Shown piece by piece: positions 56,901 through 64,000 of a stretch of DNA of 64,000 nt. The DNA lies in NCBI GenBank assembly GCA_022457155.1, contig JAJGOT010000199.1:661001-725000 (forward strand), written 5' to 3'. The first letter of the stretch is position 1; the number at the start of each line of letters is the position of its first letter. This DNA comes from Cladopsammia gracilis (lineage: Eukaryota > Cnidaria > Anthozoa > Scleractinia > Dendrophylliidae). A program made the translations under genes and the position numbers. The notes below the pieces were generated by a model, which saw only the letters and a program-made list of their open reading frames with translations, ran no database searches and was not told the origin of the DNA.

Positions 56901-59900
56901 AAATAACGACTGTCACACCCCATGGTGATACTGTCTGCGTCAGGTTTGCAGAGTGTCATCCCAGTAGGGCGACCTTTTACCGCATATACAAACCACAAAA
57001 TGTCAACAAACCTTTTTGATTTTAGGCCTGATGCACGTAGCTTTGTTGGTGAAATTGCAGAAAACGCTTATCTGATCTTTTGGGGATCCACCGTTGGGGT
57101 CGACAACGTAATTACCTGTTATACAGGAAAAACAAAGCAATGACCTGTTAGGTGGTTCTAACTTTTGAGTCTGTGGATGAAATCCTAAAGTGTGACCATT
57201 CAAATGAAAGCTATTGAGCAGTACTTTCCTGTGGTACTGTTTATTACGCTATACAAGGTGGTTCTAACTTTTGAGTCTGTGGATGAAATCCTAAAGTGCG
57301 ACTATTCAAATGAACGGTACCATTTGTTTTTCAAAATTTTACAAAATGAAATTTGGGATTTTGCTTTAATTTTAAGGGCTGGTTCCCACTAGCGACGTAA
57401 TCGGAAGCGGAGTCGGAGTCGGAAGTGTAAGGAGCCTTACGTTTTAGTGGAAACTAAAAAACGGAGTCGCAATCTTAATCGGAAGCGCGACGGAATCGGA
57501 GTTGGAAGGATCAGAAGGTTTCCTTTTTCTTCCGATTCCGCTTCTGCTTCCGTCGTTTTGATTTCCACTTGATCGTAAGGTTCTTGCGATTCCGATTCCG
57601 CTTACGATTCCGCTTACGTCGCTAGTGGGAACCAAGCTTTAAAGGGTTAACCTTAGGATCCTACAAGCAAGTCCTAAGAACGTTTACATAGACGACTGGG
57701 CTTAACTGAATAAGATTACGATATCAATAATTACCATCCTCGAACTGGGAATCAGAGTGGCATAACTGAAGATCTCGGCAAGTCTTAGCGGGGAAGGCTG
57801 ACGCGTTGGCACGGCGCTCCTGGAAATACATCTTCTCAGCGAGTTCTGCAATACGGTCCGCGATTTGATTCTCCTACAACACAAATGAAGGATAAGCTGA
57901 TCTGGTTCAAACAGAAAACTCTCTCTAAATCGGTGCCAAGCGCGGGAAAATGTGCAACCGGTGCCAAGCGCGGGATACGTTACTAAAAAACAATGTTTCG
58001 AATCCTGATAACGAACAACGTTATTGGTCAAGTAAACATTGCGAATGGAAGCAACGTTTAAAGGTAACAAGGCATCGTAGTTATGCCGTAGTAGCTTATG
58101 TGGAAAAAATATAAAATTGACTGAGCATTCTACATACCACGCTCTCTACTGATCGCCGTTTCTGTGAAGGAAAAAAGTAACGAATAAAAAAAAATGTCGA
58201 CACGTGCCAACATAGATGAAGGCAAAGAAATACTAACTTAAGAGATAAAATAACGACACGTGCCAACATAGATGAAGGCAAAGAAATACTAACTAAAGAG
58301 ATACAATAACGGTTTAAAAAAAGTCAAAATTCCATAAGAATGGCAATCTGTAATCTAGTAGTGATTATTATGTTAATAAAAGTCAAATGCCTTGAAAAAA
58401 AGAAAAAAAAAATAATGGTAATTTTGATTTCTTGACCGCAATTGTATATATTTGACGATATAACAACGAAATAAGGTAAGCGTAATTTTGTAATTTTTAC
58501 GAGACAACTTCCATAAAACCATTTTCTGTGAGCAAAGGTACGAAGTGAATCATTTCGCACAGTTTTGACAAAGTAAAACACAGCAAAATCCGCGCAACAA
58601 CGCCCCATTAAACAGATACCACGCAACTCTTAACAACCTCTAATTTCATTGGACCTGGGTATCACGCAACTCGATTGTTTTCAGGGCTAGGGTCCATTGT
58701 TGTGTTGTTTGTTCCATTGTTTTCTCAGCAAATCATAGAAGACCTTGTAAGAGCTGCGTACTGCAGTTGAGACGTAATATATCAGGAAGAGTGTTTCATC
58801 AGGATTTGCAATCACCAAGAAGAGGGTTAATAAACAAGGGGGGGGGGGGGGAAGGGGAGTAATATATCAAACACGAGGAAGAGTGTTTCATCAGGATTTC
58901 CAATCACTGAGAAATGGGTTAATAAACAAGGGGGGAGGGGAGGGGAGTAATATATCAAACACGAGGAAGAGTGTTTCATCAGGATTTCCAATCACCGAGA
59001 AGAGGGTTAATAAACAAGGGGGGGGGGGGGGGGGGGAGTAATATATCAAACACGAGGAAGAGTGTTTCATCAGGATTTCCAAACACCGAGAAGAGGGTTA
59101 TAAAACAAGGGGGGAGGGGAGGGGAGTAATATATCAAACACGAGGAAGAGTGTTTCATCAGGATTTCCAAACACCGAGAAGTGGGTTGAAATACAAGGGG
59201 GGAGGGGAACGGAGTAATATATCAAACACGAGGAAGAGTGTTTCATCAGGATTTCCAAACACCAAGAAGTGGGTTGAAAAACAAGGGGGGAGGGGAGGGG
59301 AGTAATATATCAAACACGAGGAAGAGTGTTTCATCAGGATTTCCAATCACTGAGAAATGGGTTAAAAAAACGAGGTGTTTCCAAACCAGTGTCACGCTTA
59401 TGATCTTCTTTGTTCAAACTTGATGAATCATTAACGAGTTTGAGAATCCAATCCCCCCATAACCACGCCCCTTTAACCCTTTCACACCCAAGCGCGCTTT
59501 TAGGCGCTGTTTAGGGTCATGCATATTGTACCATTTGTGAAGTCATCAGTTTTAGCGTCCGAAGATATTTTTGACAATTATCGGCAAGGGAAGGAGGAAA
59601 TCTTGCTAAACATACCCAGATGAGACCGATTGGATGAATTGAACTGGAGTTTCACGCAAACAACCTCTGAACTTTATGTTACAAAATCAAAGGAAAATTT
59701 GCCCTTCCCATCGACGACTACTTGACGATCAAAATTTCCACATTCCGCGACGTTTGGGTGAAAACTTTACATTGTCAAAAAAGACTATTAAAAGGTCAAC
59801 AAAACTGACCAAATTTCGATCAGTGCGCATGCCCGAACTCAAATTCTCAAGTACTTCTACAAATGGCACGAGGGTTTAGTTTGCTGAGCTGCAAACAATG

Positions 59901-62900
59901 TTATTGACTGTTCGGCCTCAATTTGGCTAAATAATGGCCATAAAATGGCATTTGTTGCCTGAAAAAGCGTTTTTTGGTGGAAATTTAGGAGTCAAAGGGT
60001 TAAAGTTAAAATGGATAAAGAAACTCACCCTGTTGAATCCTCCGCCTTCAAGGGGTCCAGGCTCTACTCCACCGTTGCCTCCGCCTCCGCCGCCGCCACC
60101 AGGTCCTTTGCTTGGGTCTGTACGGTCTCTCCTGACCTGGGCAGCAGCGGGGTAGCCATTTAGACCCTAAAAACAACAACATCAGAAACTCGTGAATACG
60201 AAATGTTCGGACCCTCCCATTTCTTATACGTTTTCCTTTACCGACTCCCCACCCTCCAACCCCGTCCCCATGAGTGAGGCAGCTGATCATTACATGTCGC
60301 GGGCTCAATGTTAACAGCCGATCGAAATGTCCCACGGGTATCACTCGTTCAACTGGCTTGGCGTATTAACGAGTTAACACCACTGTCTGTCACGAATACT
60401 AGCTATAATCACAGTACGACCTTTAAACCAATGCCTGTACACATATCATCGAAGCTTCTGTATAAAGCAGACACCTTCGAGAAGGAAAAAAGTGTCCATT
60501 ACTGGAGCTGGCGGCTTACAGGAATGATTCTCGCTAGAGGAGAATTCAAACGGGGTTTTGTCAAGGTGGCCAAAAGTAGAGAGTGTCTACTCAATAAGGT
60601 GTGGCAGTACACAGAACTGAGTATGAAAAGAAAAGCTATTGTGTTAACCCTTTCACTCGGCCCAGAGTCAATTATGGAGAGTTTAAAGTAGTTTTAACTT
60701 TTGAGTCTGTAGACGAAATCCTATGGTGTGACCATTTAAATGAAACTTCTTCAGCAGTTCTTTTGCATGGTACCATTTGTTCTAACTTTTGAGTCTGTGG
60801 ATGAAATCCTATGGTGTGACCATTCAAATGAAACCTCTTCAACAGTACTTTTTCATGGTACCATTTGTTCTAACTTTTGAGTCTGTTGACGAAATCCGAT
60901 GGTGTGACCATTCAAATGAAACTTCTTCAGCAGTACTTTTGCATGGCACCATTTGTTTCTCAATGTTTTACACGACGAAATCTGGGATGATCGTTGGCAC
61001 TCTTGGGAGTTAAAGGGTTAACAGGCTGCAGGAGAGTTCATAACACTTACCCGTTCACCAGGTGGTCCAGGCGGGCCCTGTTAACAAACATCAATCATCA
61101 TCAATCATGTTCCACAGTTATGAAGTAATACACCTTATTGCAGAAACGTTGTCGGGAACAACAGCATAAAGAATAAACGATACGACACACGAATTCTGGG
61201 TTGTTAACATTCTATATATTGATATTCGAGATCAATTCCTTCATAAAATATTTTCAGAGGACGATTCTGGGCATACTGTATTATAATAATGTACAATTTA
61301 TCTGAGAACACAAGATTGTGAAGTTCTTTCCTTGTCCCAGAAAACCATTCAGTCTCATGGTTTATACTTTTTACCCGACAACGTTTTTTCAATCAGATGT
61401 ATACATATGAAAAAAAAAGCGTAAAACATACACGAATACGACATGATGGAATTCTCGGAACAAGACAAATAAAGCTTCCTAAACGATTTAGTGGATGATT
61501 TTATGCATACTGTTGTATAATAATTTGTAATTTATCTGGGAACACAAGAAGTTTTTTCCCAACAAACCTCTCAGTTGTATCGTTGATGGTTAACCCTTTT
61601 TTCAATCAGGTGTATTAAACACGTGAGAGTGTTTCGTCAGAATTTCCAAACACCGAGAAGTGGGTTAAAAAAAAACACGATACGCAGCCGAATTTTTTTT
61701 CAACCAACTTTCGAGTGTTTGATATAGCATCTCAAACTGATCATTAAATACAGAGAAAACGTCTCAGTCCATTTTGTTAGCGCGTGAAGCCGAAAATGAA
61801 TCCAATAAAAAAAAAATCAGTTTTTGAGCCGAAACTTATTTGGAATTACAAACTCTTAACGAAACATGACAAGAAATTAAATTCGGTGGACTTTTTTTTG
61901 TTAATTTTACATCACAGTATGAAGGCAATATGTCTAACGTAATTACTCATGCGCATAGCGGAATGAGTCAAGGTTTCGGTAAGGTCCTTGTTTCCATTTT
62001 TAGCCTTCGTCCCGCTTTTTGAAGTCACAAATTGCCTTGTTTTTTTAAAGTTTCCCGTATCCCGCGGGAGGACTTTCACTGGTCTGATTGGTTGACATGC
62101 GACCTCGTGATTTTCGGCGTGCCCGTAATCACGTTCTTGTTTTCAAATAGCCGAGTCAAGCCACTGGCATTCCGGAAAAGAAATTACATTTTTCGATGGG
62201 AATTTATGTTGATATCAATTTGTGATTGAATTTTTCTTTCTGTTGTCGCTAATTTTAGAGAAATGCTTATAAAACGTGTTTAAGTTCAGTTGTAAATTCA
62301 GTCATAACAAATGATATCTTATGCTGAGAGGGAAGGGATGCATGACCCAGTTAAAATAAACCATAAAACGTTCTTATGCAAGCGCATGAGTACAGGCTAC
62401 CAGCTGGCCTCTTGTTTCACTACAATAAAAAGATTAAAAATACTTACTGGTCTACCAGCCTGACCCTGTAAAAAAAGAAAAAATTTGGTATGTCAGTTTA
62501 AATTACGAAATTTCAAACAGTTTAAAAAGTATTCTCCACCCCAGACCCTTCGGTTTTCTTGACCGCGAATGACTGAAAGCCCTGACAACCTCTGTACAAG
62601 CGTAACAAAATCGAGCTATCTGGACCTCACAGCGCATACCAAAAGTACAAAAAAATGGCAGCTACATTATAGATCCCAGAGCTCTTCTCTTTTCTACGCC
62701 TGTCCTATTTCTTTTATCTTTTTAAACATATTTTATTTTTTCCCGGATTGAACAAGTCTATACTTAATAAACGACCATGGAAACAAATTAGAAACGTAAA
62801 AACATAAAATTTACATCAGGCTTTTCTCTCATTTTCTTCTGACAAATATTTTCATACTTGTTTCCAGCTCCTTCGATTGCTTGCGAACTTTTCTAGTGAT

Positions 62901-63130
62901 ACACGGTGACCGTTCACTTACCCTGGGTAGACTGGTACGAGAGGTTCTCTTTCGGCACGCTTTCGTAAGATGTTGGGGCCGATCGACTGGCCGGAGAAGG
63001 GCAACGAGCGGCGAAAATGTAAGAAAACATATGAGAAATGAGAGCGCGAGAAAAGCCTCTGGCGTCCCAGTATGCAGGCGTGTGAACACAAATACCAGAA
63101 ACTTTAACTTACCGCAAATCCACGTGGACC
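53947..63130 (-). CDS. Fibrillar collagen alpha chain, C-terminal part (5' part outside window)
   Basis: Exons 5' to 3': 63130-63113 (GPRGFA), 62465-62448 (GQAGRP), 61077-61051 (GPPGPPGER), 60166-60029, 58161-58138, 57873-57735, 57115-57012, 56418-56338, 54782-54558, 54084-53947 (stop at 53947). Phases agree throughout. The first three are pure Gly-X-Y and belong to the triple helix. A Gly-rich linker (GLNGYPAAAQVRRDR..., with eight glycines in a row) and a 24-nt exon, KRRSVESV, follow. The full COLFI C-propeptide comes next (KTCRDLQLCHSDSQ; GNYVVDPNGGSPKDQISVFC; KCKNSVAWYDETKGNFQKAV; DGCK; final GEVCFW). COLFI nucleates chain trimerisation in the ER. Seven of the usual eight cysteines are present; the third is serine. 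NFT is a possible N-glycosylation site. Triple-helix exons of 18 and 27 nt are unusually small for a fibrillar collagen. The gene continues past 64000. Confidence 0.95.
54190..54520. repeat. Diverged relatives of the 91-bp core in collagen intron
   Basis: Three to four copies of a variant unit with CTGTGGATGAAATCCTAAA, GAGCAGT(A/G)CTTTCC and TACTGTTTATTATGCTGT. The same variant recurs at 57145-57372. Confidence 0.7.
55000..55097 (+). repeat. 24-bp minisatellite, four copies
   Basis: Unit ACGCCATTATTGGGCAAATG plus four bases (ATAT), repeated four times with one or two changes. In frame it would read WANDIRHY, but no gene context supports translation. Confidence 0.9.
55205..55580. repeat. GTGTTTCATCAGGAT repeat array with palindromic end, copy 1
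   Basis: Three units of about 115 bp with ACACGAGGAAGAGTGTTT, CATCAGGATATCCAAACACC, AGAAGTGGGTTGAAAAAC and a long G tract (up to 20 G). The last unit runs into an inverted copy (TTTTTCAACCCACTTCG... GAAACTCTCTTTCGAGTGTT), giving a hairpin-like terminus. Confidence 0.82.
55680..56035. other. Collagen intron, no further feature
   Basis: The words CTTCACGTGGCTCGGATGAC, GGCCTTCTTGAGC-type and CATAAGTGTATGTAAAGCGC resemble the tail of a widespread SINE (GCGCTATATAAGTCATTTAT near 55930), but no head was found. Confidence 0.35.
56036..56312. mobile_element. CCAAT-rich inverted-end element, copy 3
   Basis: Starts GAGCAGTTTTCAATTGAGTG and ends CTGAATTGAAAACTGTTC, good inverted ends. It has internal TGATTGGCTAAAAAATCTCG, CGCGTTTTCCCGCGCTTGG and TGCTGTGATTGGTCAGAG. 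It ends 26 bp from the donor of the 81-nt COLFI exon. Confidence 0.82.
56449..56816 (+). mobile_element. TTAA-type non-autonomous element, 5' end lost
   Basis: Three core repeats and the right terminal region (GACACTCTTTGAAGTTATAG followed by GGTTAA). It begins 31 bp from a collagen exon; the left terminal repeat is absent. Confidence 0.78.
57145..57372 (+). repeat. Variant 91-bp core repeats
   Basis: GGTGGTTCTAACTTTTGAGT, TGTGGATGAAATCCTAAAGT and TACTGTTTATTACGCTATAC in two copies. The standard family tail (CATTTGTTTTTCAAAATTTT) follows, and the MITE at 57379 interrupts it before the end; GGGTTAA resumes at 57646. Confidence 0.72.
57379..57635. mobile_element. MITE with GGTTCCCACTAGCGACGTAA ends
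   Basis: GGTTCCCACTAGCGACGTAA (57381-57400) is mirrored by TTACGTCGCTAGTGGGAACC (57614-57633). The interior is largely self-complementary, with repeated CGGAAGCGGA/TTCCGCTT words. It lies inside a TTAA-type element tail, 100 bp upstream in coordinates of a COLFI exon. Confidence 0.85.
58199..58308. repeat. 55-bp perfect-type direct duplication
   Basis: CGACACGTGCCAACATAGAT and the next 35 bases occur twice in a row with two or three differences, about 40 bp upstream of the 24-nt collagen exon's acceptor. Confidence 0.85.
58775..59385. repeat. GTGTTTCATCAGGAT repeat array, copy 2
   Basis: Seven units of about 88-91 bp with the same words as 55205-55580 and a variable G tract in each. Minus-strand 62-64 codon ORFs repeating KHSSSCLIYY are artefacts of the tandem structure. 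Confidence 0.9.
59477..59999. mobile_element. TTAA-flanked element with a different core
   Basis: TTAA at 59473-59476 and 60000-60003. The ends CCCTTTCACACCC and GGAGTCAAAGGG are inverted matches. The 523-bp interior lacks the 91-bp repeats and includes GCGCGCTTTTAGGCGC. The termini resemble the other TTAA elements, suggesting the same mobilising transposase. Confidence 0.72.
60648..61017 (+). mobile_element. TTAA-type non-autonomous element, both ends intact
   Basis: TTAA at 60644-60647 and 61018-61021. Left end CCCTTTCACTCGGCCCAGAG, right end CTCTTGGGAGTTAAAGGG. Three core copies lie between. This is the best-preserved member in the window; it ends 34 bp before the GPPGPPGER exon region. 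Confidence 0.9.
61612..61735. repeat. GTGTTTCATCAGGAT family, palindromic single copy
   Basis: AACACGTGAGAGTGTTTCGT, CCAAACACCGAGAAGTGGGT and the mirrored TTTTTCAACCAACTTTCGAG...TGTTTGATATAGC. It is one unit with its inverted end, matching the terminus of the array at 55205-55580. Confidence 0.75.
61736..62447. other. Collagen intron, no further feature
   Basis: No extra Gly-X-Y exon and no repeat I can name was seen. Confidence 0.4.
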
Positions 63131-63659
63131 CTGTCAACAACAACAACAAAAAAAGAAAAGTACGAAGTTAGAAGGCGACAATTGTTACAAAAAGCTAAAG
63201 TAAAGTAATCTCCAGTGGAAAAAACCTCCACATGCACAAAAGTCTCTAAACATGAAGTCAGAACTTCATCTTTTTCCAAAGCCAAAAAAATAGCATTTTC
63301 ATGCCAAACGACGACCTTGCTTTTACGGCTTCTTCTTTAATCACATTTTATGGTTCGTTTAACAGACTTCCTCAGTTTGTTTCACCGCAGATCCTCTCTG
63401 TGTTTGACTGATAGCAGCTCTCCGAAACCTCTATTTTCATTGGCCTTGTAAAACACAGCTTCTATTGTTTTTAGGTCTAGAGCCCATTGTTGGGTTGTTT
63501 GTTCTATTGTTCTCCGAACCAATGGTGTGAGACCTTACGAGAGCTGCTACATGACCCGATTCCTGATTCCAAAAGCGAGACAAATTTACAACCCTGAACC
63601 CATAAAATAATAAGTCGTGATCCTAATCCGACGGCTTGCGATCCTTGATCGCATATAAT

Positions 63660-63661
63660 GC

Positions 63662-63704
<43 letters not shown>

Positions 63705-63808
63705 TTGAGGTCATGGCATACGGACCGAGCGCAGCGAGGTCCGTGTGCCATGACCGAGAGCCAAATATTTCGCCGTCCGGCCCGATCTAACTCAGTCAAT
63801 ACGTATTT
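63660..63808. mobile_element. Palindromic element, full-length copy
   Basis: CACTTATTGACTGAGTGGGA and the next GGGCCGGACGGGAAAATATT are mirrored by CAAATATTTCGCCGTCCGGC and CTAACTCAGTCAATACGT. The centre, GGCATACGGACC...GGTCCGTGTGCC, is also self-complementary, so the whole 149 bp folds on itself. A shorter copy lies at 31783-31868. Confidence 0.8.
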
Positions 63809-64000
63809 TATAATATGACTAGAAAGCACAATGTGCAGTGCAGACCCTAGACTTGCCTAGAGGTCGAGCTTAGGAGCGCGGAGCGCGTAGCGTTCGCTGC
63901 GGGGACTACTCCCATACCGGAACCGGAAACAAGCGAAGGACTTTGAGAAGTCTATGCAGAGCCAGGTTTGATTCGCCCAAGATGTGACAATGGTGAAGGC
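63809..64000. other. Window edge inside the collagen gene
   Basis: No Gly-X-Y exon recognised. GC-richer, with AGCGCGGAGCGCGTAGCG near 63873-63893. It should be intronic if the collagen gene continues rightward. Confidence 0.35.

Noticed and set aside
58891..59346. Minus-strand ORFs with MEILMKHSSSCLIYYS
   Set aside because: By-product of the 88-91 bp tandem repeat with G tracts; proline runs come from the C-rich tracts.
60308..60691. 127-codon plus-strand ORF
   Set aside because: It lies in a collagen intron and runs into a TTAA-type element; no known domain.
62900..62935. Possible collagen exon with a GTAAGTG donor on the minus strand
   Set aside because: The sequence before the donor (TACCAGTCTACCCAG) gives no Gly-X-Y pattern in any frame.

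Overview
This is a stretch of animal nuclear genome, most likely from an anthozoan cnidarian (stony coral or sea anemone). The genes have GT-AG introns. The set combines a fibrillar collagen, a Dickkopf, an RGM-like exon and two housekeeping genes. The DNA between them is AT-rich and full of short inverted-repeat elements, SINEs and minisatellites. The species is an inference; no rRNA or mitochondrial marker is present.

Layout: 1-3.7 kb is a decayed LINE inserted in one arm of an older palindromic element. 3.7-7.6 kb has no recognised gene but two TA-flanked MITEs. 7.7-16.7 kb holds a head-to-head pair: an intronless WRN-type exonuclease/zinc-finger gene (minus) and the complete eight-exon proteasome gene PSMA2 (plus), only 259 bp apart. 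18.1-20.1 kb is a 241-bp satellite array of palindromic units, followed by a lone RGM-like exon (minus, 21.15-21.43 kb). 26.2-41.3 kb is cytosolic aspartyl-tRNA synthetase DARS1 (minus, 19 exons found, final exon not found). Its introns carry at least a dozen repeats, including a 67-bp array that multiplies one of its own splice acceptors. 45.2-46.3 kb is a complete three-exon Dickkopf gene (minus). 46.4-53.9 kb has no recognised gene. 53.9-63.1 kb is the 3' end of a fibrillar collagen gene (minus): three tiny triple-helix exons, a linker, a 24-nt exon with a furin-like site and the full COLFI C-propeptide. The gene runs off the right edge.

The genes do not form one pathway. The functional links visible are the shared promoter of the exonuclease and PSMA2, and the two extracellular genes (Dickkopf, collagen) lying next to each other. 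Most of the unusual content is repeat biology: nested insertions with recognisable target duplications, TTAA-flanked piggyBac-like non-autonomous elements with a 91-bp minisatellite core, and repeats that have interacted with exons. All exon borders were read by eye from splice sites, reading phase and family knowledge; no alignment or search was run.
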